DNA from: Vulcanisaeta souniana JCM 11219
GTDB taxonomy: Archaea > Thermoproteota > Thermoprotei > Thermoproteales > Thermocladiaceae
Assembly: GCF_026000775.1 (NCBI RefSeq)
Contig: NZ_AP026830.1
Span: forward strand, 1,263,056 to 1,327,055
Length of the DNA stretch: 64,000 nucleotides
Direction of reading: 5' to 3'
Part shown: piece by piece, positions 9,006 through 17,662 of the stretch
Layout: each line of letters opens with the position of its first letter
Numbering within the stretch: the stretch's first letter is position 1
Translations under genes and position numbers: made by a program
Notes under the pieces: model-generated
What the model saw: the letters and a program-made list of their open reading frames with translations, nothing else
Databases searched by the model: none
Told to the model about the DNA's origin: nothing

Positions 9006-9232
9006 GGTTGTGTACCCAACCACGGCCTATTAACCGGGCGAGCCCGGCAACGGCTCGCCTGAGGAAACTCCCCCAAGTTGCCGTGGGTTCCCTGCGGGGC
9101 AACCCGCCGACCGAGAGGCCGCCAGGGGACTTCGGCCCAAATAGGGGCCTGTGATCTCCACGGGTGAGGCCCGGGTAGGGCCTTAGACAAATGCTACAGA
9201 AGGGGGGTTATGCCGCGGTTGGGTACACAACC
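9006..9232 (+). ncRNA. rnpB: RNase P RNA, short (type T-like)
   Basis: Catalytic RNA for tRNA 5' maturation. The ends form a perfect 16-bp P1 helix: GGTTGTGTACCCAACC at 9006-9021 with GGTTGGGTACACAACC at 9217-9232. The universal CR-I block is seen as GAGGAAACTCCCCC (about 9060-9074) and CR-V as ACAGAAGGGGGGTTAT (about 9197-9212), which together build P4. The total of about 227 nt is well below ordinary archaeal RNAs (about 300 nt). This fits the reduced type T described from Pyrobaculum, Caldivirga and Vulcanisaeta, in which the specificity domain is degenerate. A TATA-like GTTTATAC at about 8976-8983 precedes it. Confidence 0.92.
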
Positions 9233-9343
9233 GGCCAATCCTCTTTTTCTATTTAATGAGGCGGAGGGAATTAGAAGGATTAAAGGGAAATAAGGAAAAA
9301 TTGTTTTGATTTGAGTTCGTGGTTGATGTTGGTATTTCACCCA

Positions 9344-9409
9344 TCACTTCTTCTTTTCGGTCTTCTCCTCCTTCTTCTCTCCTTCGGTCTTCTTGGACTT
9401 CTTAGACAT
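9344..9409 (-). CDS. 21-residue lysine/glutamate-rich mini-protein
   Basis: A very short frame of 21 codons beginning MSKKSKKTEGEKKEEK and ending with three lysines. Eleven of 21 residues are Lys and five are Glu. Support for a real gene is its own promoter: the minus strand has CTTTATAAG at about 9435-9443, roughly 30 nt before the ATG, so the message would have only a few nucleotides of leader. It lies alone between RNase P RNA and a membrane protein gene. The composition resembles a disordered nucleic-acid-binding tail. Function unknown. Confidence 0.55.
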   Translation of the reverse strand: MSKKSKKTEGEKKEEKTEKKK

Positions 9410-9675
9410 ACTACCTTAGCTTTATCTGATGTTTCTTATAAAGGTTACAACCCAATTTGTGACATAAAAGTTAGGTTATAGCAAGTTTTGTATTTCGGTC
9501 TATCGTTACATGCTTAATAAAGTATTGTTCTTCTAATCTCGTAGACCTTCATGTGGATTTTTATGAATTTTGTAACATTAAACCGTGATTAATGCCGCTT
9601 ATTTTCTTGTGTTTTCTTTCTCTTTTATCCAATTAATTAATTAATACTTTATGATTAACCGCCTTAAAGGCTATT

Positions 9676-10203
9676 ATGCTTAGTGACTTTTTAAGGAGAA
9701 ATTGGTATTGGGTTTTGGGTATTCTAGTGTCTCTTTTCCTATTTATAATAAATCCGGTGTTGTTTGTCATTGTATTTATTGCGATTCTAGTCATTTATTT
9801 CCTTGCTTTTAGGCGTAGAAAGTCTAGAGGAAATACAAAGGATACCACTACAACGGTTAGGATATTGAGGAGTTATGCCGTTGGTAGTGCCAGTGATGTG
9901 AGGTTAAGTAAGGTTTGTTTTAGTGTCGGTGTTGGCGATAACGTTGTCCGCGTTGGTGATAGGTGGGTCTCGGCATTATCCATTAGTACCTTGGATTTAC
10001 TCACACTGCGTGAGGTTCTTAATCTTGGGGCCATTATTAGCGATGGTAACAGTCATTACCTGGTTATTTATGGTGATAACATTGATGATGTATTTGTTAG
10101 ACTCAACACGGCGGCTGAACTGCTCAGGTCCCGAAATGTATTATTTAAGCAGTTATCATCATCTGAATTAATTAAGGAGGTGATTTTAAGATGGATGAGC
10201 TAA
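9676..10203 (+). CDS. Membrane protein of unknown function
   Basis: A 175-residue protein I cannot assign. Residues about 10-45 form two closely spaced membrane segments (WYWVLGILVSLFLFIINPVLF, VIVFIAILVIYFLAF), followed by a basic stop-transfer RRRKSR. A soluble alpha/beta domain of about 120 residues follows and probably faces the cytoplasm. The ATG at 9676 lies about 26 nt after a TATA-like TTTATGATTAA. It overlaps the next gene by 13 nt, so the pair is an operon and the proteins may work together. Confidence 0.7.
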   Translation: MLSDFLRRNWYWVLGILVSLFLFIINPVLFVIVFIAILVIYFLAFRRRKSRGNTKDTTTTVRILRSYAVGSASDVRLSKVCFSVGVGDNVVRVGDRWVSALSISTLDLLTLREVLNLGAIISDGNSHYLVIYGDNIDDVFVRLNTAAELLRSRNVLFKQLSSSELIKEVILRWMS

Positions 10204-10574
10204 GTGAAAGAGGTAGGGAGTTGCTTAGGAGGGTTTTGAGTAGGGGTAGGGTTGCCTATGACTCATTGAGTGAGGATGAGAGGAAGGCTGTTTATGAGTT
10301 AGTGAGGCTTGGCTATGTGAAGCTATACCTTGAGCCAAATAGTGGGAGAATTGCCGATGCAGTGAGGATAGTTGGTTACAGTGGTGCTCCTAACCGTAGA
10401 TTTAGACGTAATCACCTATGTCTTGCTCTGGTGCCGGTTGTGTCCTTAATACTCCTGTATCTTTCAATAAGGTCCTTCATCATGGGTTATGCACCTGTTG
10501 GTGTGTTCTTCCTGTTAATCGACGTTGGTATAACATACATAACCTACCTACTGTTACGTAGGCACTGCCTTTAG
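10191..10574 (+). CDS. Small protein with helical N-terminal domain and two C-terminal TM segments
   Basis: A 127-residue protein with no confident family. The first 60 residues (ELLRRVLSRGRVAYDSLSEDERKAVYELVRLGYVKLY) look like a small winged-helix-like unit. Two TM segments follow (CLALVPVVSLILLYLSI, VGVFFLLIDVGITYITYLLL) around residues 78-122. A strong Shine-Dalgarno AAGGAGGTGAT at about 10173-10183 sits inside the end of the upstream gene and fixes the ATG at 10191. This is one of the few clear SD sites in the window, as expected for an internal operon gene. Confidence 0.7.
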   Translation: MDELSERGRELLRRVLSRGRVAYDSLSEDERKAVYELVRLGYVKLYLEPNSGRIADAVRIVGYSGAPNRRFRRNHLCLALVPVVSLILLYLSIRSFIMGYAPVGVFFLLIDVGITYITYLLLRRHCL

Positions 10575-10594
10575 CGTAATTGATTTTAAGGGAG

Positions 10595-11962
10595 TTAGAT
10601 CCTGAGGATCCTGATACTATAGTCATTATACGTGTCTATGACTCCATGGGTCAAGAGGACAAGGTCACCCTTAGCAATTGAACCGCTCCTTATTAATTGA
10701 TTCAGGGTTTCCCGTTCACCCTCATCATAATCCTTAATGTCACCAATGATTATTGGTTCCACACCCCAATAAAGCCTTAACCTCCTGAGTATCCTCTCAT
10801 CACTAACACCAACGTATGTGGGTACCTTGGGTCTATACCTGGATATTGCCTCAACGAACCTGCCACCCCTCGAGTAAATGACTATCTTCGCCCCAATGTC
10901 CTCAGCCAACTGCACGATACCCAGGGCAAGCCTATCAGTTAAATTTGCCATGACTTCCCTATCAATGCGCACCTCACCCTCATACTCACCGGCAACCCTT
11001 CTCAACCACTGCACGGCTTCAATGGGGTACTTACCCACTGCGGTTTCGCCAGTCAGTAATAATGAGTCCACGCCCTCCATTACAGCGTTCGTTATATCCA
11101 CGACCTCGGCCCTAGTGGGTACCGGTTGTTCGATCATGGACTCCAATAACTGTGTGGCAACCATCACGGGTTTACCGCACTTCTGTGATTCCTTAATTAT
11201 TGAGCTTTGTATTCTCGGTATTTCCTCCAGGTCAAAGTGCATCCCAAGGTCACCCCTAGCCACCATCACGTAATCACTTGCACAAACGACATCCTTCATG
11301 TTCCTAACGGCGTCGGGGCCCTCAATCTTAGCCACAAGCCTTACCCAATCACCGCCAATCCTCCTTAATTCCGCCCTGACTTCCTCTATGTCATCAGAGC
11401 TCCTGACATGGCTCACGCCGACGTAATCCATGCCAATGCTCACGGCAAACTTGAGGGCCTCCCTATCATAATCATCAAGTATTGGTATTGGGTAATCCTT
11501 ACCCTTAATTACTATAGCCTTTTCCTGCATTATGGTTCCTGAGGTTAATGCCGTAAGGACTGCCCTATTTCCAGAAACCTTTTCGACACGTAGTCTTAGC
11601 CTGCCGTCATTCATGACTATTATGTCATCGATCGTTATTACCCTAAAGAATGAGGAATTGGGTACAGGTACAAAGCCACCGTCGGACTTATCATCAAGCC
11701 TAAACTCAACAGAATCACCTGTACTGATCGTGATGGGTTTCATGCCCCCGGTCCTAATGCCTGGTCCTCTTAAATCGCCTAGCACCGTGATGTCGTTCCT
11801 AAATTCCCTGACGTTCATTACCCTGGTCCTCCATTCCTCAGTGTTACCATGCGAGAAGTTTATCCTAACTCCATCAACATACTTAATGAGTTCCCTCAGT
11901 ACATCGGTTTTCTCCGAGGCGGGGCCAATTGTTGCAACGATCTTTACCCTACTCACGATCAT
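10595..11962 (-). CDS. pyk: Pyruvate kinase
   Basis: Catalyses PEP + ADP to pyruvate + ATP, the last step of glycolysis. About 455 residues. Signatures: VKIVATIGPAS at the N terminus, RINFSHGN, DLRGPGIRTG, LVAKIEGPDA with the catalytic lysine, VARGDLGMHF, and MVATQLLESM. The longest frame starts at an ATG at 11977, but the TATA box (TTTATATA, about 11979-11987) abuts it, so that codon cannot be in the message. The ATG at 11962 (MIVSRVKIVATIGP) lies about 22-24 nt from the box and is my choice. PEP synthase near 61 kb catalyses the opposite conversion. Confidence 0.94.
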   Translation of the reverse strand: MIVSRVKIVATIGPASEKTDVLRELIKYVDGVRINFSHGNTEEWRTRVMNVREFRNDITVLGDLRGPGIRTGGMKPITISTGDSVEFRLDDKSDGGFVPVPNSSFFRVITIDDIIVMNDGRLRLRVEKVSGNRAVLTALTSGTIMQEKAIVIKGKDYPIPILDDYDREALKFAVSIGMDYVGVSHVRSSDDIEEVRAELRRIGGDWVRLVAKIEGPDAVRNMKDVVCASDYVMVARGDLGMHFDLEEIPRIQSSIIKESQKCGKPVMVATQLLESMIEQPVPTRAEVVDITNAVMEGVDSLLLTGETAVGKYPIEAVQWLRRVAGEYEGEVRIDREVMANLTDRLALGIVQLAEDIGAKIVIYSRGGRFVEAISRYRPKVPTYVGVSDERILRRLRLYWGVEPIIIGDIKDYDEGERETLNQLIRSGSIAKGDLVLLTHGVIDTYNDYSIRILRI

Positions 11963-12116
11963 GGATTCATGGTTCAATATATAAACCTTAGGAGAACACT
12001 GGGTTAACTGGGTTTTCCAGTGGATTGGAGTTCAAATTCAGGGAATTACAATGAACTACCTAGTAATGTTTATGTGGACCTTGTTCCCTATAGGTTAAGG
12101 CATTTGGTGGTTTGCA

Positions 12117-12980
12117 TTGCCTAGGCTTGATGTCGCTCCACGTATAGAGCTACGGGGAGATTCAGCAGTGCTTCAATGGGGGAACGAGGAATTTGAAATA
12201 CCTAAACTCAAGCACGGCGTACTATTTCTAATGAGTGGTTATGTGGGTTCGCAAATCCATGGCTGCGAGTATAAACTACACCTTGATTATATGAGGGGTA
12301 GGATTGTTAATGATGGCATAATTGATGGTCTACAGGAACATTCAAGGCAACTTGGGGTGAATGAGGAGGGGCTTGGACTTGAGCTTGGTTGGAACCCAGT
12401 CTTAGTGAACCGCGGCGAGGAGGGCATTTACTTCTTTAACTCTAAAATGAATAACTGGATTGGTCATGCAGATTTTGGAAAACCGTTTATCCAGGAGGCA
12501 TCACTTGTAATTGTTAAGAGGAATGTGCCAATACTTGGTCTTCCCGACCTAATAATAAACCTCGATAGTAGGCCTACGTACATAGTGGAATTAAAGACTA
12601 CGAGTAATCCAGCGAACCTAAGGACCATTAGGGGTAGGGAAGCATTACAGTGCGAGTCCTATTTTCACATGATGAATTACCTGGGGTTTAAACCACGGGG
12701 CGCCGCCATTATAAAGGTCGTTAGGGGTTCAAAGTTCCGAATAATTGATAATATCGACTTAATAATTAAACACCTAGAAAATGGTGAGGGTTCCGTTCAG
12801 TTGATGAGGTATGTTACTATTCACAGGATTAGGGTTAGGGAATTCAACGACTTTCTTAGGGATGTGGATTACGCACTTGAGTATTGGCTCGGGCTTAGAA
12901 ACCCGAAGGCATCACCGAATAGGGGTCTTTGTTCCTTTTGCGAGCATAGGAGGTATTGCCCATACAGCGTTGCTAGGTGA
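12117..12980 (+). CDS. PD-(D/E)XK nuclease, Cas4/RecB-like, with Fe-S cysteines
   Basis: A 287-residue single-strand exonuclease-like protein. The nuclease core reads GLPDLIINLD (catalytic Asp) and YIVELKTTS (E-x-K), about residues 142-163, then ALQCESYFHMMNYLG as the QhxxY-like motif. A C-terminal CSFCEHRRYC (about 273-282), together with an upstream cysteine in QIHGCEYKL (about 50), matches the four-cysteine iron-sulfur cluster of Cas4/AddB nucleases. No CRISPR array or cas gene is nearby, so a general DNA repair role is more likely. The TTG start is about 26 nt beyond a weak TATA-like CTATAGGTTAA. Confidence 0.75.
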   Translation: MPRLDVAPRIELRGDSAVLQWGNEEFEIPKLKHGVLFLMSGYVGSQIHGCEYKLHLDYMRGRIVNDGIIDGLQEHSRQLGVNEEGLGLELGWNPVLVNRGEEGIYFFNSKMNNWIGHADFGKPFIQEASLVIVKRNVPILGLPDLIINLDSRPTYIVELKTTSNPANLRTIRGREALQCESYFHMMNYLGFKPRGAAIIKVVRGSKFRIIDNIDLIIKHLENGEGSVQLMRYVTIHRIRVREFNDFLRDVDYALEYWLGLRNPKASPNRGLCSFCEHRRYCPYSVAR

Positions 12981-13860
12981 TCCTTGGTAATGAGAGTAGT
13001 ATCACCAACACGTATATTATTGGCATTATTATTAATAATATGAATAAGGATGGCATGAACGTATAGGCAAGACTGAGAAATGCCTCAATAATTGTTAACC
13101 AAGCCCACGTTATCCTAAACGCCTTGCCTAAGCACGCCACATGACCAAAGAGATATGGACAGTTAACTACCTTTCTTAGGTTCGTATCAACGGAACCCTC
13201 AATAACCCTCACCTCACCGTTAATCTGAATACCTGCATGGGCCAATAGCTTTAATAACGATGTAGAGTATTTAGTGAGACCAACGTCATCATAAAATGAT
13301 AGGTCTATCCTGATCCTCCTTACAACTTCTGCGAGGCTCATTGACTGGACAAGTTTTTCACCAAGCTCTGAAGCAAGGGCCCTTTTAATACTCAGGAAAT
13401 TAACCATGCCCGTGGGTTCACCAGTCCTTGTGTCAAAGGGCGATATTAGGCCATCAGGTAATTCAAGGGATGATGGGTATGGCACTAATACATCCGTTAT
13501 TCCCATGCCATCAGCGTTCACGAGAAGGTTGAACAGCCTAATGCCTGGTGCAAAATCCATTATTCTCCAAGTATTGCTCAATGAAGGTACGTAACCCCTA
13601 AAGAATTGTATTACGGAGCCGTCATCCCTAACAAAGTACATGGTCATGTATGCATAAAAACCCCTTGGCAACACTGATGTCCACCTTAAGGCGTTCATAA
13701 CAACTAAATCCATAGATAATGAGCAAGAATCGCCTGCACGGGAATGCCTTGTTATTTCATGAATAACCAAGGTCCTGCATCTTAATCCAATTATTGATGC
13801 AATGAGCAATATTACGAAGATAATTATTCCAACTATGAATTGATTTATCAAATATGCCAT
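12973..13860 (-). CDS. Membrane protein of unknown function
   Basis: A 295-residue protein with one N-terminal TM segment (FIVGIIIFVILLIASIIGL) and two at the C terminus (AWLTIIEAFLSLAYTFMP, ILLIIMPIIYVLVILLSL) around a large soluble loop of about 190 residues. I recognise no family. The ATG at 13860 lies about 27 nt after a TATA box AATTTAAAAAG on the minus strand. It ends by overlapping the convergent nuclease gene by 8 nt. Confidence 0.65.
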   Translation of the reverse strand: MAYLINQFIVGIIIFVILLIASIIGLRCRTLVIHEITRHSRAGDSCSLSMDLVVMNALRWTSVLPRGFYAYMTMYFVRDDGSVIQFFRGYVPSLSNTWRIMDFAPGIRLFNLLVNADGMGITDVLVPYPSSLELPDGLISPFDTRTGEPTGMVNFLSIKRALASELGEKLVQSMSLAEVVRRIRIDLSFYDDVGLTKYSTSLLKLLAHAGIQINGEVRVIEGSVDTNLRKVVNCPYLFGHVACLGKAFRITWAWLTIIEAFLSLAYTFMPSLFILLIIMPIIYVLVILLSLPRIT

Positions 13861-13985
13861 TACTTAATAATGATCGCATTCTCTTTTTAAATTATTTCAT
13901 CATATCCCTTTAGCATCGTTTTATAATGGTTTATCATTGTAAATGGTGCATAAAGTTTATAAATTATAATATGCGGCATTTGCCG

Positions 13986-14426
13986 ATGAGCTTTACTGTT
14001 GACAAAATAATAAGGAGGGAGTCACTAACAATAAATGGAAACGCCAGCATTAAAGATGCGATTAATACGATGAGTAGGGAGAATGTTGGGTTACTTGTTA
14101 TTGTTAATGACGCCGGTAAACCAATCGGAGTTGTCTCCGAGAGGGATATAATCAGGGCATTGGCCCGTGGTAAGGACCTAAATACTAAGGTTACCGAGGT
14201 CGGTGTGGTGGGAAAGCTAGTAACGGTAAGCCCCAGGGACAGCATTTACAAGGCTGCATCACTGATGAACGACCACAAAATAAGGCATTTAGTGGTCATG
14301 GATGGGGATAAATTACGTGGCGTTATCTCCATTAGGGACATAATTAGTGAGGAGAGGGTTGTTTCGAGGCTGGCTGAGTTAGCTGAGACCAAGACCATTG
14401 ACACTGAGATTAGCGGCGCTGACTGA
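13986..14426 (+). CDS. Tandem CBS-domain protein
   Basis: A 146-residue protein made of two CBS motifs, which usually bind adenine nucleotides and sense energy charge. The first is SIKDAINTMSRENVGLLVIV...GVVSERDIIRAL and the second is SIYKAASLMNDHKIRHLVVM...GVISIRDII. No effector domain is attached. A longer frame begins at 13926, but the TATA box GTTTATAAAT at 13955-13964 lies downstream of that start. The ATG at 13986 is 27 nt beyond the box, so it is preferred. The partner protein is not evident from the neighbours. Confidence 0.88.
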   Translation: MSFTVDKIIRRESLTINGNASIKDAINTMSRENVGLLVIVNDAGKPIGVVSERDIIRALARGKDLNTKVTEVGVVGKLVTVSPRDSIYKAASLMNDHKIRHLVVMDGDKLRGVISIRDIISEERVVSRLAELAETKTIDTEISGAD

Positions 14427-14457
14427 AAGACTTAAAAATAAATAGTAATTATTAAAA

Positions 14458-14481
14458 ATGATGAGCATTCTCAGGAAGTGA
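14458..14481 (+). other. Micro-ORF MMSILRK upstream of leuS
   Basis: Seven codons (ATG ATG AGC ATT CTC AGG AAG) and a TGA. The first ATG is about 24 nt from the TATA box CTTAAAAATAA (about 14430-14440), the normal distance for a leaderless start here. The stop ends one nucleotide before the ATG of leuS. It may be a leader peptide or coupling device; translation is unproven. Confidence 0.35.
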
Positions 14482-14482
14482 A

Positions 14483-17400
14483 ATGGAGGAATTTAAGTCA
14501 AAGGTTGAAGAGTTATATGGTGATTTCCTGAGGGAGATCAGGGAAATTGAAAAGAAATGGCAAAGGGAATGGTACGGGAATGGCATCTTTAATGCCGATC
14601 CAAGACCTAATAAGCCTAAGTACTTCATTACCGTGCCGTACCCATACGTATCGGGTTCGCCACACATTGGTCATGGCAGGACATTCACGATAGGCGACAT
14701 AATAGCCAGGTATAAGAGGGCCAGGGGTTTTAACGTCTTATTCCCAATAGCATGGCACATTACCGGGACACCAATACAGTCCGTGGCTGATAGGATTATG
14801 AAGGGTGACCCGGAGGATATAAAGCTGTATTCCTGGTACGTGAGCCTATACGTAGATGACCCGAACAAGGTTAAGGAGATACTGAGTACATTTACGAATC
14901 CCTGGAACATAGCCCAGTTCTTCGCCTCAGTATATATCAGGGATTTCATGTCCATGGGCTACTCAATGGACTTTAGGAGACAATTCACAACTGGTGACCC
15001 GGACTATAATGCATTCATTATTTGGCAGTACCACAAGTTGAGGGAGGCTGGTTATATAACACAGGGTAGTCATGTGGTGCTTTACTCACCTGATGAGAAC
15101 CAGGCAGTGGGTGAACATGATATTAGGGGTGGGGATGAAATAACCATAGACATACTGGAATTCAACTTAGTGAAGTTCAAGCTAGAGGGTTCTGATGAGT
15201 ACCTGGTTGCAGCTACGTTAAGGCCTGAGACCATTTACGGTGTCACGAATGTGTGGATCCACCCGAGCATTGACTATGTAATTGCCAGCATCAATGGCGA
15301 AAGGTGGGTAGTATCAAAACCAGCGGCTTGGAAATTAAGCTATCAGGGCTATGATGTTAAGGTTGTCGGCTCAATACGCGGCGAGGAATTAATAGGTAAG
15401 TACGTGGTGGCCCCGCTCATTAATAGGAGGGTGCCTATACTACCTGCGTCCTTTGTCGATGAGAACACGGGCACCGGCATTGTCTATAGTGTGCCTGCCC
15501 ACGCGCCATACGACTATGTAGCCCTAATGGACCTCAAGAAGGATGAAAAAACGTTGAGTAGGTACGGCATTAAGGAGCTGGTTGAGTCCATAGAGCCCAT
15601 AAGCATCATTAAATTACCGAATTATGGTAAGTACCCGGCTAAGGACGTAATTGAGAAGCTCGGTGTTAAGGATCAGAACGATAGGGAGAAGCTTGATGAG
15701 GCAACCAGGATTGTGTATAGGGAGGAGTTCTACAGTGGTACCATGAAGGAGAACACGCTATTTCCTGGGTTAAGTGTTGATGAGGCCAGGGAGAGGACGA
15801 TAAGGGCACTGAGTGGGCAGGGTGCGTGGGGTAAGATGTATGAATTGGAACCTAGGAAGGTACTTACAAGAAGCGGCAACCTTGTAATTGCCGCGGTAAT
15901 TAAGGACCAGTGGTTCCTCAATTATGGAAATCCCGAGTGGAAGACCAAGGCGTTTAAGTGCCTGAATACCATGAAGATAATACCCGAGAGGTACAGAAAG
16001 AACTTTGAGAATGTCTTTAATTGGTTATCCATGAGGCCGTGCGCCAGAAAAAGAGGGCTAGGTACTAGACTGCCCTGGGACCCTGACTGGATCATTGAGT
16101 CCTTAAGTGACTCAACTATATATATGGCCTATTACACAATTGCACACAGGATTAAATCAAGCGGTCTCGATAAAAGGCTTGGCGAATTTGCCAAGCGCGT
16201 AATAGAGAGCAAGGGAACAGATAGTGAGGCGCTGAACGCAATAATGACCTTCTTCGATTACATACTCCTAGGCAAGGGCGACCCAGGTAATGTTGCCGAG
16301 TTATTTGGTACTGACAGGGAGTTCATTGAAGACATGAGAAAGGAATTTGATTATTGGTACCCTGTTGATGAGAGACATAGCGGGCCTGACTTGATTGGCA
16401 GTCACCTAAGCTTCTTTGTGTTTCACCATGTGGCGATATTCCCAGAGAGACATTGGCCGAGGTCAATGACCTTCAATGAGTACGTTATTAGGGAGGGCAT
16501 GAAAATGAGCAGGTCGCTAGGCAACGTCCTTCCATTACCCTATGTACCCAAGTACTACGGTACTGACCTAACCAGGTTATACCTGGCCTCCGTCACTGAT
16601 TTAGATACGACACTTGATTGGAGGGAGGACGATGTAGCTAGCACAGCAGGTAGATTAATGAGGTTCTGGGGTCTCGTTAATGACATAATTAAGGAGGGCA
16701 AGCCGTCAAGGGAGATTGACATTAAGCATTTATCGATAGTTACACAGTGGTTAATTTCCAAGGTGAATAAGACAGTGCGTGATTCGGCCATTGATATGGA
16801 AAACGAGAATATAAGAGGTTACTCGCTTAAGGCGTTTTTCGACATGCTCTCATCTGTTGAGAAATACCTGGACGTCGCCAATGCTATAGGTATTAACAGA
16901 GATGAGATAAGGTGGGTTCTTTGGTATGTCATTGAACGTTGGGTTAAATTACTGCAACCAGTCATACCACACATGGCCGAGGAGCTTTGGCATAGAATGG
17001 GCAATAACACTTTCGTTTCACTTGAACCCTGGCCTGAGTATGACGAAGCGTTAATAAACGATGAGTTAGATATAGCACTGGACCTAGTTGAGAAGGCTAT
17101 AGATGATGTTCAGGAGATCCTTAGAGTTACCAAGATAGCGCCAAGGGCTGTGCATCTATACGTTGGTCCATCCAGTGAGTATTACCAGGTAGTTAATGGG
17201 GCTATTAGGTTAATTAATGAGGGTAAGACAATGGGCGAAACAATAAGGGCCATTGTTAGTAACCCGGAGTATAGGCGTATGGCCGATAGGGTGGCTAACC
17301 TGGTTTCTAAGGTTATCGATGGTACAATACCAAGGAAAATAGTCAGTAGAGATATGGAACTAAGGGTTTTCAGGGAATTAAGTGGTTACATAAAGTCCAG

Positions 17401-17515
17401 GATAAACACAGATGTTGTGGTCCAAGACGCAACAAATCCGACGTATGATCCAAGCAATAAGGCCAGGAGTTCACTACCCGGAAGGCCAGCCATATACGTA
17501 GAGGCCGTGAAATGA
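14483..17515 (+). CDS. leuS: Leucyl-tRNA synthetase, archaeal type
   Basis: Charges tRNA-Leu. 1010 residues, a class I synthetase. The HIGH motif is at residues 61-64 within PYPYVSGSPHIGHGRTFTIGD, and KMSRS is at 674-678 within EGMKMSRSLGNVLPL. The CP1 editing domain lies between, with TLRPETIYGVTNVW and GTGIVYSVPAHAPYDY. HSGPDLIGSHLSFFVFHHVAIF is typical of the archaeal/eukaryotic LeuRS form. The ATG at 14483 has a weak SD-like AGGAAGTGA just upstream, but the promoter points to a micro-ORF start at 14458, so translation may be by reinitiation. Confidence 0.95.
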   Translation: MEEFKSKVEELYGDFLREIREIEKKWQREWYGNGIFNADPRPNKPKYFITVPYPYVSGSPHIGHGRTFTIGDIIARYKRARGFNVLFPIAWHITGTPIQSVADRIMKGDPEDIKLYSWYVSLYVDDPNKVKEILSTFTNPWNIAQFFASVYIRDFMSMGYSMDFRRQFTTGDPDYNAFIIWQYHKLREAGYITQGSHVVLYSPDENQAVGEHDIRGGDEITIDILEFNLVKFKLEGSDEYLVAATLRPETIYGVTNVWIHPSIDYVIASINGERWVVSKPAAWKLSYQGYDVKVVGSIRGEELIGKYVVAPLINRRVPILPASFVDENTGTGIVYSVPAHAPYDYVALMDLKKDEKTLSRYGIKELVESIEPISIIKLPNYGKYPAKDVIEKLGVKDQNDREKLDEATRIVYREEFYSGTMKENTLFPGLSVDEARERTIRALSGQGAWGKMYELEPRKVLTRSGNLVIAAVIKDQWFLNYGNPEWKTKAFKCLNTMKIIPERYRKNFENVFNWLSMRPCARKRGLGTRLPWDPDWIIESLSDSTIYMAYYTIAHRIKSSGLDKRLGEFAKRVIESKGTDSEALNAIMTFFDYILLGKGDPGNVAELFGTDREFIEDMRKEFDYWYPVDERHSGPDLIGSHLSFFVFHHVAIFPERHWPRSMTFNEYVIREGMKMSRSLGNVLPLPYVPKYYGTDLTRLYLASVTDLDTTLDWREDDVASTAGRLMRFWGLVNDIIKEGKPSREIDIKHLSIVTQWLISKVNKTVRDSAIDMENENIRGYSLKAFFDMLSSVEKYLDVANAIGINRDEIRWVLWYVIERWVKLLQPVIPHMAEELWHRMGNNTFVSLEPWPEYDEALINDELDIALDLVEKAIDDVQEILRVTKIAPRAVHLYVGPSSEYYQVVNGAIRLINEGKTMGETIRAIVSNPEYRRMADRVANLVSKVIDGTIPRKIVSRDMELRVFRELSGYIKSRINTDVVVQDATNPTYDPSNKARSSLPGRPAIYVEAVK

Positions 17516-17556
17516 GGCCGTAATATTCAATTAGAGTTAAAATAAATTAATTCAAC

Positions 17557-17606
17557 GGGGGTGTCAGGCGAGTAGCCGCCAAGGTGTCTCGCCATCATCC
17601 GCCCCC
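17557..17606 (-). ncRNA. Kink-turn-like hairpin in the leuS/oxidoreductase gap
   Basis: The 147-nt convergent gap contains a compact fold. Read on the minus strand, a GGGGG run and a closing CCCCC flank ATGATGG (box C-like), a GGCGAG/CTCGCC stem and CTGA (box D-like). TGAT and CTGA face each other at the base of the inner stem, as in an L7Ae-binding kink-turn. The spacing is too short for a two-guide C/D sRNA. It could be a small RNA, a 3'-UTR protein-binding site, or simply a terminator hairpin for either gene. Confidence 0.35.
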
Positions 17607-17662
17607 TGATTTAAGAAGAACTTCATGGTCCTTAAAAAGTAGACTGTGATTGATTACCATGG

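Noticed and set aside
10878-11273. Long plus-strand ORFs opposite pyk, argH, carB, ppsA and other genes
   Set aside because: They are Ser/Leu/Pro-rich antisense shadows of well-supported genes, with no promoters or family signatures.
12000-12060. GGAGTTCAAATTCAGGG as a tRNA T-arm
   Set aside because: No matching acceptor, D or anticodon stems are found around it.
12117-12980. Cas4 of a CRISPR system
   Set aside because: The protein is Cas4-like, but no cas genes or repeat array occur in the window, so a CRISPR role is not supported.
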